NCBI GenBank assembly: GCA_965230225.1
Contig: CBDDKM010000002.1
Location: forward strand, 858,941 to 922,940
From: CALSMU01 sp965230225
Lineage (GTDB): Bacteria > Bacteroidota > Bacteroidia > Flavobacteriales_D > Parvicellaceae
Reading direction: 5' to 3'
Length of the DNA stretch: 64,000 nt
A program made the position numbers and the translations under genes. The notes under the pieces are model-generated. The model was not told the origin of the DNA. It was given only the letters and a program-made list of their open reading frames with translations, and ran no database searches. Positions 16,848 to 25,157 of the stretch are shown piece by piece. Numbering within the stretch: the stretch's first letter is position 1; the number at the start of each line of letters is the position of its first letter.

Positions 16848-18140
16848 CTACGTATTCTTAACCACTCGTATAGTTTGTGTAAAGTCTTTATTAGCCACCT
16901 GAATAAAGTATAAACCAGTTTCAAGGTGTTCAATGCTCATGTTAAATAGGGTAATGTTGGTTAGGTTAATAGACTGAGTTGATATCAATTTCCCTGTCCC
17001 ATCTAAAATAGAGATAGAGGTATTGTTCCCTAATGGCCGGTCAAACTGAAGTTGAATTTCAGATTGTGCCGGGTTAGGGTATACTTGAACGGTTGGCTTT
17101 TCTAATTCATCCACAGATACTGATGGAGTACACCCAACAGCAATTAGGTTACTGGTACTCCAAAGGTTGTTTCTTCCTGCAACGTTGGAGTTTAAAGCAG
17201 CAAGCACCCTTGTTTTTTGTCCTTCGGTAAACATGCTTGGGCAAGGTGTGTAATCCATGTAGTTTTGATCGTTAACCATGTTAACACCGGAACACATAGT
17301 ACCTAACTGATCGCAATTGTTCGATCCATGGTAGTATACCGGAGGAGTGTCGCTAACATTGTCTCCCGGTGAGCTACAATAGTTTTCGAAGGTATGGTGC
17401 AGGTTGAGGTAATGACCAACTTCATGGGTCAGTACTCTGGCCATTTCTGCTTGCCAGCTAGTTGGTCCATCCACATCAGAAGACCCCACATACCCCAAAT
17501 AACGGTGATTGTACACAATACCATCCAAATTGTTGGATGCCACCCAGCTGTCTGGTAAAAAGGCCCATCCGGAGTTGTACAAACTTCCATCATCTTCCGT
17601 CTCGTTTACCACCCAAATGTTTAGGTATTGATCTCCGGGCCAGTATTCAACCCCTTTTACAGCAGAACCGTACCCATCTGGTTCCCTTCCGTTGTAATTG
17701 TTCGTATGATAGGTAATACCTGTCGTGGCATTTCCCTGTGGGTCTTTAGTAGCCAAACAAAAGTTAATGTCCATGTTGGCAATAATTCCAGAAAATTCAG
17801 GTCTAATGTTGGCAATATCTGAATTGGTAGCCGTAAAATCTTCGTTTAAGATATCCAGCGCCGACTGAATTTGAGCAGGAGTTACCTTTTGCGGATTGGT
17901 AGGATCGTTAACATGAAAAACCACTGGAATAGTTATTGAAGCACTTTTGGTTAAGGGGTTGTACTTATCAATAAACTTAGTGGTAAAGTTTTCCAGTTCG
18001 TTTCGCTCCTGAACTACTTCTGGGTGTGCTTGTAGGTGTTGGTGATAGTAGTTGTCACTTCCACACCTAAATGTGCCCCCATTTTGTGCCTGTGTGCTCC
18101 CCATCAGGAGAAGAGCACCGAAAAAGATAGTTTTTTTCAT
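16848..18140 (-). CDS. Secreted M43 (pappalysin-like) zinc metalloprotease with T9SS domain
   Basis: A 430-residue secreted protease. A signal peptide (MKKTIFFGALLLMGSTQA) and propeptide precede the catalytic domain. The zinc site HEVGHYLNLHHTF (about residue 240) matches the HExxHxxGxxH pattern of metzincins with Leu in place of the Gly, and the Met-turn is seen as QNYMDYTPCPSMFT. The C-terminal SVDELEKPTVQVYPNPAQSE begins a T9SS type A sorting domain ending TQTIRVVKNT. The family cleaves extracellular proteins. It lies 37 bases downstream of the FG-GAP/PKD gene on the same strand and may share its transcript. Confidence 0.92.
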   Translation of the reverse strand: MKKTIFFGALLLMGSTQAQNGGTFRCGSDNYYHQHLQAHPEVVQERNELENFTTKFIDKYNPLTKSASITIPVVFHVNDPTNPQKVTPAQIQSALDILNEDFTATNSDIANIRPEFSGIIANMDINFCLATKDPQGNATTGITYHTNNYNGREPDGYGSAVKGVEYWPGDQYLNIWVVNETEDDGSLYNSGWAFLPDSWVASNNLDGIVYNHRYLGYVGSSDVDGPTSWQAEMARVLTHEVGHYLNLHHTFENYCSSPGDNVSDTPPVYYHGSNNCDQLGTMCSGVNMVNDQNYMDYTPCPSMFTEGQKTRVLAALNSNVAGRNNLWSTSNLIAVGCTPSVSVDELEKPTVQVYPNPAQSEIQLQFDRPLGNNTSISILDGTGKLISTQSINLTNITLFNMSIEHLETGLYFIQVANKDFTQTIRVVKNT

Positions 18141-18177
18141 ACGAGTACTGTGTTATATATAGAGTTGTTTAATTGGT

Positions 18178-20664
18178 TCATCTCACTAGGCTAAAGGGGC
18201 CATTTTTGGAGTGTTTTACATCGTATTTACCTGTTGCCTCAACCAGGTAATAGTAGGTTCCTTCCGGAGCAATGTCTCCATCTATCAGAGTTCCATCCCA
18301 GAATCCGGTTAGCCCGTTCCAGGAGTAAAGCTTTTGCCCCCAACGATTGTATATATCAACCTTTACATCAATAATATTGGTTCCTGAAACCTTAAATTGA
18401 TCGTTGTTCCCATCGTTATTTGGAGAGAAGATATTCGGTATAGTTACATACGAGTCTTCCTCAATTATATCCACCATTAGTGTATCGGTTCCAAAACAGA
18501 TGCTGTCGTTTACTGTTAGTACCACCGGATATGTTCCAGGTGTATTAAATACATGTGTTGGGTTTTGGGTAGTATCTGTATTTCCATCTCCAAAATTCCA
18601 GTTGTAGCTCAATGTTCCGGTACCTGTACCAGAGCCATTAAAATCTACAGGTAATGGGGGAGTTCCGGAAGTAGAAGATGTTGTATTGATTTGAGCTGTT
18701 ACGCTTCCAACTGTTACATTAAGGGGTGCAGGTAAACTGCTACAACTTCCGTTAGATTGAGTTACGTAGAAAGTTACCGGAGCAGTTGAACCAAGTACAG
18801 GAGAATATACTGCTCCTGTATCCAGTAAATTGGTTCCTAGTGGATCGTCGTACCAGTTAATGGTACCGGAATTACCAATAGCGGTTAAATTGAAAACACC
18901 GGTGTTTAAGCACAATGTAGTATCCAAAACTACCGGAGGTTCGGGAGCATTAAATGTTTCTACCGAAATGGTATCGGTGTATCCGCATAGCCCTGGTATA
19001 GTATAGTACACTTCACAAACTCCCGTTCCGGCATTAGCAGGGGAGTAAACACCTGTAGCAGTATCAAAGTTGCTGCAATTAGATGTTAGATTTCCTCCCA
19101 GTCCTCCGAAGAAAAGTACCGTATCCGGGTCGTTAGAGCAAAACAATAATGAAGTATGCTGTCCATCAGGATCAGCGGGTGGAACGATTACCGAATAGGT
19201 ACAATCCTCGCTTAAATTGATAATTTGGTTTACCTCAATATTGGTATAATTACAAATGGTTCCCGAAGGCCACTGAACCACTAACGAGTCGATAACAGTA
19301 GCTGTTTCCAATCCAAAATGAGCACGTTGCATGTTATGAGCTACTTTAGAGTTTTGTGCACTAACCCAATGGTATTGCCATTTATCCACTCCACCAATGT
19401 TGGCTTTAACAGCTATTTTTGCTCCAATTCCATCGTGGTTAGAGGCAGTTCCGGTTAGGTCCATTTCGATCCATGCCATGCAATCAGTTCCATCGTTTCG
19501 GTAGAAATAATCCGGGTTGGAAATGCTTGGATAACTGATGTGCAGGTCCATCCAGCCATCGTTGTCGAAGTCTGTAAAACAGGCTGATGTGGACATTGAA
19601 CCAGAAAAGGCTGTTGGTAATACATTGCTTGGGTTAATGGATGTAAAACTATTTCCATCATTACGTAAAAAACGATTGTCGGTATTTCCATTAAACCCAA
19701 GCGAAATAAGGTCTAAATCTCCATCATTATCAAAATCTGCCCAGTTCGAACACCAACTGTCGTCCGAGAAGTTCCCCATGGTGTGAACATCTGTAAAGGT
19801 CATGTTACCATTGTTTTGGTACAACCTGTTTTGTCCATTTTGGTTAGCAGCAAAAACATCTAAGTAACCATCGTTGTTAAAATCGATTAAGTTGATTTCC
19901 CTGGTGTCCTCGGCATCGGTTAAAATGCTTCCTGCTCCAGTAAGTGTGGTAAAGGTTCCGTTTCCGTTATTGACATAGATTTTATTTGCTGTTCCACTGT
20001 AGTTCCCTACCACAAGATCAAGGTCGTTGTCGTTATCTAAATCTCCCCAAATACCGGAAGAACTCCAGGCAGCATCCGTAACCATTGGCCCAGATGTAAT
20101 TTGGGTAAACGTTCCATTGCCGTTATTGTGAAACAGTCGGTTGGTTTGAACATTCCACCTTACAATGTACATGTCCAGGTAACCATCGTTATCGTAATCT
20201 CCCCAGCTAACGGTTCCTTCAAATGGCGAAGTAACACTAGGCGTAAGCCCTGTTGTATTATCCATGGTAAAGGTTCCCCCGTTGTTCACATAAAATTCGT
20301 TGAGGTACCCCCAATTATGAGTCTTTGCCAATAGGAGGTCAATGTTTCCATCGTTGTCAAAATCCCCAAATCCATGCCCCATGGAGCTGTTTACCGACTG
20401 AATTTCATTAGTAGGAGAGAAAGTTCCGTTTCCGTTATTGGTGTATAAAACACTCATGGGAAGAGTAGCTCCCAATGTAGCATCGTAGCCGTTGTTTCCA
20501 CTTAGGTAAACATCCAGATCGTTGTCGTTATCAATATCTACCCAGGAAATTCCTCTTACATAGTCTCCTGTATCCAGAAATGGAGCAGGAAAGCTTGTAA
20601 AGGTTTGAGATATACCACAGAGAGGTACAATAGATATAAGCAGTATTGTGTAGAGTTTGTGCAT
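18178..20664 (-). CDS. FG-GAP/VCBS, ASPIC-UnbV and PKD surface protein with T9SS type B domain
   Basis: An 828-residue secreted protein. After the signal peptide come about seven FG-GAP/VCBS-like repeats, each with a D-x-D-x-D-G-type calcium loop (DIDNDNDLDVYL, DFDNDGNIDLLL, DYDNDGYLDMYI). An ASPIC/UnbV-like segment follows near 405-470 (GIGAKIAVKANIGGVDKWQY, VQWPSGT). Then come Ig-like SprB-type segments and one PKD domain (YNWNFGDGNTDTTQNP). The C-terminal 85 residues are a type B sorting domain of gliding proteins (NIFSPNNDGNNDQF, YNRWGQKLY, GTYYYLVE). It is probably a calcium-dependent surface adhesin or carbohydrate-binding protein. Confidence 0.88.
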   Translation of the reverse strand: MHKLYTILLISIVPLCGISQTFTSFPAPFLDTGDYVRGISWVDIDNDNDLDVYLSGNNGYDATLGATLPMSVLYTNNGNGTFSPTNEIQSVNSSMGHGFGDFDNDGNIDLLLAKTHNWGYLNEFYVNNGGTFTMDNTTGLTPSVTSPFEGTVSWGDYDNDGYLDMYIVRWNVQTNRLFHNNGNGTFTQITSGPMVTDAAWSSSGIWGDLDNDNDLDLVVGNYSGTANKIYVNNGNGTFTTLTGAGSILTDAEDTREINLIDFNNDGYLDVFAANQNGQNRLYQNNGNMTFTDVHTMGNFSDDSWCSNWADFDNDGDLDLISLGFNGNTDNRFLRNDGNSFTSINPSNVLPTAFSGSMSTSACFTDFDNDGWMDLHISYPSISNPDYFYRNDGTDCMAWIEMDLTGTASNHDGIGAKIAVKANIGGVDKWQYHWVSAQNSKVAHNMQRAHFGLETATVIDSLVVQWPSGTICNYTNIEVNQIINLSEDCTYSVIVPPADPDGQHTSLLFCSNDPDTVLFFGGLGGNLTSNCSNFDTATGVYSPANAGTGVCEVYYTIPGLCGYTDTISVETFNAPEPPVVLDTTLCLNTGVFNLTAIGNSGTINWYDDPLGTNLLDTGAVYSPVLGSTAPVTFYVTQSNGSCSSLPAPLNVTVGSVTAQINTTSSTSGTPPLPVDFNGSGTGTGTLSYNWNFGDGNTDTTQNPTHVFNTPGTYPVVLTVNDSICFGTDTLMVDIIEEDSYVTIPNIFSPNNDGNNDQFKVSGTNIIDVKVDIYNRWGQKLYSWNGLTGFWDGTLIDGDIAPEGTYYYLVEATGKYDVKHSKNGPFSLVR

Positions 20665-21009
20665 TTGTGGTTGAATTTCGTTCTGTAATCGTTGGTTGTG
20701 TTATTGCTTGAGTAGTAGCGTGCAATAAACGAACAGTACAAATGGATCGAAAAACGAAGAAAAACCGAAAAAAAGCAGGATTCAAAATGTCTACTTTATC
20801 AAAATGTGGAGCATTACAAACTATACAATAGAGTATAAAAACCCTATAAATAGGTAGTTCTAATCAATACAAAAGCCATATTTGTTAAAATTCTATTTAA
20901 ATTGTTAAATAGGCTTTTGAGTAAAACATTTCTAATTGGCTGAGGTAGAAAGAGACGAAAAATTGGCATAAAAAAAGCGACTTTAAAAGCCGCTTTTCTA
21001 TTTAGTAGG
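20665..21009. other. Non-coding gap, 345 bp, with a stem-loop and a terminator
   Basis: No gene is apparent. The AT-rich stretch holds a perfect 8-bp stem-loop, CTATTTAA (20893-20900) with TTAAATAG (20905-20912), and the terminator of the decarboxylase gene. The promoter of the FG-GAP gene must lie in the left part; no exact TAnnTTTG was found there on the minus strand. Confidence 0.5.
20971..20998 (-). terminator. Terminator of the PSD-like decarboxylase gene
   Basis: AAAAGCG (20973-20979) pairs with CGCTTTT (20991-20997), with further CTTT/AAAG pairing inside. Read on the minus strand it ends in a T run, 12 bases after the stop at 21010. Confidence 0.8.
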
Positions 21010-22302
21010 TTATTTTCTCACATCCCAATAGGCACATACTTGCCCAAATTGGAAGTGGATCGGAACGTGTGCCGGATCATTTTTCCATAAGTACAAATTA
21101 GGGTTCTTTTGGAATAGTAAAATGGTATCAGAACCACCAAACATAAATTTACCAAACTCATCACCTTTCTTTACTTGTTTTCCTTTTAGTTTGGTATACA
21201 TATCTACACCAGATACCTGAGCCATTCCAATCGGAACAGAGGCAATTAAACCAACCTCTTTACCGGCATCTACTACAAATACTCCTCTCGATTGCTGAAA
21301 CTCGTATCCATTTTTAGCGCTGTCCGGAGCATCAAATTCACCATCGTCGGTCAGTTCTACATCTAGAAATACTTTTCCTCTTACCACTTTACAGGCTTTA
21401 ACAGTTCCGTCCGCAGGAGAGTGGAAACGGTGGTAATCGAAAGGACTTAAGAAATAATGTACAAAAGTACCACCATGAAAAGCCTTAGCTAGTTTTTTGT
21501 CCTGGAGTAATTCTTCTACCGTGTTTATAGGATGTGTTTTTTTCAGTTTCACGCTGGTTGGTGTACCATCAATTCCAACTACAACTCCGTTTTCATCAAT
21601 ATGGTATTGAGCTTTAAACGTACAGTCTGCCGATGAAACAATAGCCTTGTTGTTTCCTGGCTCAGCAATTGGTCTTAGAGGGGTGTGTCCTTTTTTATCG
21701 GCACCATTAAACTCACGATAAAAGAACTCATTAAACGTTTTCCATTTACCTGCATTATCGCTGTAAAGTGGAATGTTATACATAGGATCTGCCATAAAAG
21801 AGGCCAATGCAGATAGCGGTAACGACTCTTTAGTGTCCAAAAATTTACCCCAGTCTACAGCAAAGTCGCGAAGCCAATCGGCAAATACAAACTTTCCTTT
21901 TTTGTAAGACTGTAGGGTTTCGTTAGTATCCGGTAATACCTGATCTACTAAAAAGTAGAATTGGCATAACAAGTCGTATACTTTTTGGTTGTACCCATTC
22001 TGAGCATTATTGCTTTTCCAGGCGTTGGGATACATGGGATCATCGATCTCATTGGGAATAAGTACCAGATACTTTTCAATGTACTCTAAATAAGCATCTG
22101 GTGTAGTTGGCCAACCATCTCCATCGAAAACATTATCGATGGCGTTGTACAAGTCTGAGTGCAATTCGCTTTTAGCTCTGTTTTGAGCAATCATAAGCGA
22201 GGTGTAAAGGGCCAGATCAAAGGCTTTGTCGGTTTTAATTTGGTTTTTAAGCTCTTTGTAGGCTTTAGTGGTTTTTGGCCACTTGGGGTTAGATAAATGC
22301 AT
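21010..22302 (-). CDS. Phosphatidylserine-decarboxylase-like pyruvoyl enzyme with PSDC domain
   Basis: A 430-residue protein without signal peptide or membrane anchor. Residues 1-140 (PKWPKTTKAYKELKNQIKTD, then WPTTPDAYLEYIEKYL) match the N-terminal associated (PSDC-type) domain. The catalytic part begins FNEFFYREFN, includes HYFLSPFDYHRFHSPADGTV with the conserved His pair, and carries GGSDTILLFQK near residue 393, where self-cleavage before Ser would make the pyruvoyl cofactor. Classical bacterial Psd is shorter and membrane-linked. This soluble, two-domain form also includes amino-acid decarboxylases such as fungal PsiD, so phosphatidylserine or a free amino acid such as tryptophan could be the substrate. 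It stands alone with its own terminator. Confidence 0.82.
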   Translation of the reverse strand: MHLSNPKWPKTTKAYKELKNQIKTDKAFDLALYTSLMIAQNRAKSELHSDLYNAIDNVFDGDGWPTTPDAYLEYIEKYLVLIPNEIDDPMYPNAWKSNNAQNGYNQKVYDLLCQFYFLVDQVLPDTNETLQSYKKGKFVFADWLRDFAVDWGKFLDTKESLPLSALASFMADPMYNIPLYSDNAGKWKTFNEFFYREFNGADKKGHTPLRPIAEPGNNKAIVSSADCTFKAQYHIDENGVVVGIDGTPTSVKLKKTHPINTVEELLQDKKLAKAFHGGTFVHYFLSPFDYHRFHSPADGTVKACKVVRGKVFLDVELTDDGEFDAPDSAKNGYEFQQSRGVFVVDAGKEVGLIASVPIGMAQVSGVDMYTKLKGKQVKKGDEFGKFMFGGSDTILLFQKNPNLYLWKNDPAHVPIHFQFGQVCAYWDVRK

Positions 22303-22390
22303 TTTTTAAATGATTTAGGGTTATTAATTAATGATATACAGGTTAGGAGTAAAGACACTGTCTTTTCTCTTCTTTTTGCCAATAGAAATC

Positions 22391-22410
22391 ATGAAACGGG
22401 GTAGTTTCAT
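22391..22410. repeat. Short palindromic element, copy 1
   Basis: ATGAAAC and GTTTCAT are separated by six bases, GGGGTA. The core TCATGAAAyGrGGTAGT is shared with 23827-23843 (y = C/T, r = A/G), just upstream of the next minus-strand gene. Confidence 0.5.
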
Positions 22411-22628
22411 AGAGGGGGTCATTTTAGTTTGAACTAAAGTTATAAATAATCTTGAGATAGGTTATGAAGCTGAACAGTTAAGAAATTATTGTGTTTAATT
22501 AAAGATTGTAGATATTAGACAATAGACTTTGTATATCACAGTACTTACATCATACCTTTAATGGAGTATTCACCCTATAACCCAAATCATACTTATCAAC
22601 CCGGATTCACCCCCATTCCGGACGAAGA

Positions 22629-22656
22629 TCTGGTCCCGATAGCTATCGGGACCAGA
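22629..22656. repeat. 28-bp perfect palindrome
   Basis: TCTGGTCCCGATAG is followed immediately by its exact reverse complement CTATCGGGACCAGA. There is no T run on either side, so it does not look like an ordinary terminator. Confidence 0.75.
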
Positions 22657-22732
22657 GAAGCCAAAGACAGAGAATTAAGCACAGAGAATTCAGTGTGGAT
22701 AGCTAGGTTATAAACTTAGAATATAGTCAGCC

Positions 22733-23800
22733 CTACCTCAACAACTCCAAAGCCTTTTCCAAAACAGGATCTTTTCCTTTTTTACTCGCTTCGTAAGTAT
22801 TCAAAATATGGTAATCAGGTGGTACACCTTTTCGTTCGTAGTTAACCATTTCTTCGGAGTAATATTTTTGAGTAGACAAGGTATACTTCCATCCGTTGGG
22901 GAGTTTGTGAGCATATACATCCGAGAAAAAACCTGCAGTGCGATCTCCTACAAGAGTTACATGATCAAAATTGGAAAGTGTTAATGCAAACACGTCTGCG
23001 GCACTAACGCTATAATCGCTGGTAAGCAGAATTACTTTTCCGGTGTAATTATGTTTTGTGTTGGCTTTAACCACAACCTTTTTTAGTTTGGAGTATTCAT
23101 CTTTTCCCTTTTTACGAGTGTGTTTGAATACCGATATTTTGTCTTCTGCGGTTAGGTATTTTGCTATGCTGTAGCCCTTTTTGTCGTATCCTCCTCCGTT
23201 GAGGCGAATATCGATAATCAATCCTTTTCGGGTTTGAAGCGAATCTACAATTTGGTGCATGGCTTTATTGAGTTTGTAGTTGCTAATGCCTTCCATGGAG
23301 TTAACCACTAAATATGCCAGAGAATCTGAAAAACAATACTCCATAACCCCTACATTGGCTATGTTGGGTTTTAGAATGGTAAATTCCGAAAACCCGCGAG
23401 AGTAAAGAATAGAGTCGTTTACTGTTAACAGCCTAAATGCCCTTGCACTATCCGGAAACTCAGTAAAAAACTTCGAAGGCTTTCCACTTTCTATAAAGTT
23501 AAGTTGGTACTTGCTATTTCTGTCTAAAACAACGTGCATGTCGTTGAGTTCTTTTAGCAAATTACCGCAAATAGCAAATAGTTCGTCGTTAGTGGTACTG
23601 TCGGTTACCTGCTGGCTATAATGTTGGTATCGCTCATTCCAATCTATATCTACCTGATCGAAATTGCAGTATTCATCTCTGGTGGTTTCCCAGAGTTTAT
23701 CAAAGTTCTTTTTCGGATTTTGAATTCGGTTATCCTGAGCAAAACAAATGTTGCTAATACCAATAAACAGTAAACAAATGAGGGTTTGTGGTGTTTTCAT
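22733..23800 (-). CDS. S41-family (tail-specific-like) peptidase
   Basis: Start chosen at ATG 23800 (MKTPQTLICLLFIGISNICF), which gives a signal peptide; the 15 residues upstream are unsupported. The 355-residue protein has an N-terminal helical domain (FDKLWETTRDEYCNFDQVDI) and the S41 catalytic fold: GLIIDIRLNGGGYDKKGYSI, VILLTSDYSVSAADVFALTL with the nucleophile Ser in the SAAD segment (about residue 270), and VTLVGDRTAGFFSDVYAHKL. No PDZ domain is obvious, as in the C-terminal-processing subgroup of Bacteroidota lipoprotein-type S41 enzymes. Likely periplasmic. It lies 94 bases downstream of the next minus-strand gene. Confidence 0.85.
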   Translation of the reverse strand: MKTPQTLICLLFIGISNICFAQDNRIQNPKKNFDKLWETTRDEYCNFDQVDIDWNERYQHYSQQVTDSTTNDELFAICGNLLKELNDMHVVLDRNSKYQLNFIESGKPSKFFTEFPDSARAFRLLTVNDSILYSRGFSEFTILKPNIANVGVMEYCFSDSLAYLVVNSMEGISNYKLNKAMHQIVDSLQTRKGLIIDIRLNGGGYDKKGYSIAKYLTAEDKISVFKHTRKKGKDEYSKLKKVVVKANTKHNYTGKVILLTSDYSVSAADVFALTLSNFDHVTLVGDRTAGFFSDVYAHKLPNGWKYTLSTQKYYSEEMVNYERKGVPPDYHILNTYEASKKGKDPVLEKALELLR

Positions 23801-23826
23801 ATACTTATACCTAACCAATAAGATTT

Positions 23827-23843
23827 CATGAAATGAGGTAGTC
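23827..23843. repeat. Short element, copy 2 (matches 22391-22410)
   Basis: TCATGAAATGAGGTAGT shares 15 of 17 bases with TCATGAAACGGGGTAGT near 22389. Both copies lie upstream of minus-strand genes (26 and 88 bases from the start codons). Confidence 0.45.
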
Positions 23844-23894
23844 ATGTAGCTTTGGAATTAGGTGTGGTGAAGGTAGGAAAGATTTCTATTTACA

Positions 23895-24671
23895 TCACCA
23901 ACTCCTATAATGTACCCCCGGATCATCTCCTTTAAACCAATCTCCGGCAGTAAGGTATAGATACCCCCAGCGAGAAAAGAAGGTATAATCTCTTTTTTCA
24001 CCATCAGTACTTATCCATAAGGTCATGCCTTCTTCCATCCCTTTAATTAATTCTTCTCGGGTTATTACAATGGAATCTTGCAATTCGTGTGGGAAATCTA
24101 GTTCGTATCCTTCCGAGCCATCGTCGAAACTATCGAACCTAATGAGGTGCCAGGTTCCGGCCAACTCTGGGTAGTTAACTTTTTGGGTCATTAAGATATT
24201 TACGATGCTATCGTTAAATTGGGTTTTGATGTATCCCTCTTTATTGTACTTATTACCAAAAACAGGTTTGTAGATAAACAAAGTATCGTTGGTGTACTCT
24301 ACTGGGAAAGTATTTTCAAACCATTTATGCCCAAAGTGCAGGTAACCGGAGTCTACGGCGTATTTCCACTGGTAAGATACCCTTCTTGGGTAAAATAGCT
24401 CGTAAACAGAATCCTGATCAAAAATCAAATCCGGCCCATGGTACGGAGGTTCAGGATCCAATGCTTCCTTTGCCGGAACATTAGCTTCGGGGTAGTGCCT
24501 TAAAAATGGAGTGTCTTCAGCTTCCACAACGGATACAAATTCCCAATGCCCTTCCAATTTCGGTTTTTGCCACCCCTTTTCCTCCTGTTCAATTTCCTGA
24601 CCTTGTTGATCTTGCTGTACGTTACAGCCAATAAGCAGCAGCAGTGATGTTGAGAAAAGAATACGAAGCAT
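23895..24671 (-). CDS. Lipoprotein of unknown function with two lipocalin-like halves
   Basis: A 258-residue lipoprotein with signal MLRILFSTSLLLLIGC, followed by a Gln/Glu linker. The sequence then has two related-looking halves, each opening with a G-x-W motif: LEGHWEFVSVVEAED at about residue 40 and LAGTWHLIRFDSFDDG at about 170, each followed by beta strands. This suggests two lipocalin-like domains in tandem, by analogy with other Bacteroidota lipoproteins. No ligand or enzyme motif is visible. It may share regulation with the S41 gene downstream. Confidence 0.65.
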   Translation of the reverse strand: MLRILFSTSLLLLIGCNVQQDQQGQEIEQEEKGWQKPKLEGHWEFVSVVEAEDTPFLRHYPEANVPAKEALDPEPPYHGPDLIFDQDSVYELFYPRRVSYQWKYAVDSGYLHFGHKWFENTFPVEYTNDTLFIYKPVFGNKYNKEGYIKTQFNDSIVNILMTQKVNYPELAGTWHLIRFDSFDDGSEGYELDFPHELQDSIVITREELIKGMEEGMTLWISTDGEKRDYTFFSRWGYLYLTAGDWFKGDDPGVHYRSW

Positions 24672-25157
24672 AAGGTCGGTATTGAGATTGGAGTTTTGTG
24701 TGTGCTATTAAAGATAGCATTTTTTTAGTTTGGAATTGAGGGGGAGGAGTTGAAGAGTTTAGGAGTTAAGAAGTTGAAGAGGGGAGAAGTTTTGTTTTGG
24801 TGTAGGATAGATATTTTTTCATTTACTATCGCCTTGCTTACATCACAATCAATAAATCTCGATATACGAGGTGAACGGAATTTAGGGCTGTTGTCAGCAA
24901 AAGGGATCGTAGGTCTGGAATTGCGTTTTGGAGCGCAGCGGAGAAAAGGAGCATGTAAGACTGGAGACTCCCGGTGCGAAGCATTTGCCTTTAACAGCCC
25001 TAGCATTTTGGTTCTTTGTTGCAATGACAAAGAACAATGAAAAATAGGGAATTTTACCAAAGAGCATTAGCTCAAACAAGATGAGTTTCCGTGTCGCTGC
25101 ACGGAAATTGGTTTTCCATTCATGTTTCGTATTGTAAGAAATAGACCTAAAAGAACA
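24672..25157. other. Non-coding gap, 486 bp, with nested inverted repeats
   Basis: Short frames are open on both strands here, but they overlap each other and lack any domain or start signal, so I treat the region as non-coding. It contains a purine-rich tract of degenerate GAGTT repeats (24735-24790), an outer inverted repeat AGGGCTGTT (24884-24892) / AACAGCCCT (24993-25001), a 9-bp hairpin at 25011-25035 and an 8-bp hairpin at 25086-25107. This resembles a dispersed Bacteroidota intergenic repeat or a structured RNA. Confidence 0.55.
24884..25035. repeat. Candidate miniature inverted-repeat element or structured RNA
   Basis: Outer arms AGGGCTGTT and AACAGCCCT enclose 100 bases. Immediately after the right arm comes a perfect hairpin, GTTCTTTGT (25011-25019) with ACAAAGAAC (25027-25035), loop of 7. 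Whether it recurs in the genome cannot be seen in this window. Confidence 0.45.

Larger units (their letters stand above)
22303..22732. other. Non-coding gap, 430 bp, with several palindromes
   Basis: No gene is supported. From left to right it contains a small inverted repeat AAAGAC/GTCTTT (22351-22365), a 7-bp stem-loop ATGAAAC/GTTTCAT (22391-22410) whose sequence recurs upstream of the S41 gene, and a 28-bp perfect palindrome at 22629-22656. The promoter of the decarboxylase gene presumably lies near 22310-22450. Confidence 0.5.

Noticed and set aside
24725..25060. Overlapping short open frames on both strands in the 24.7-25.1 kb gap
   Set aside because: They overlap each other on opposite strands, have no domain, signal peptide or start signal, and coincide with inverted repeats.
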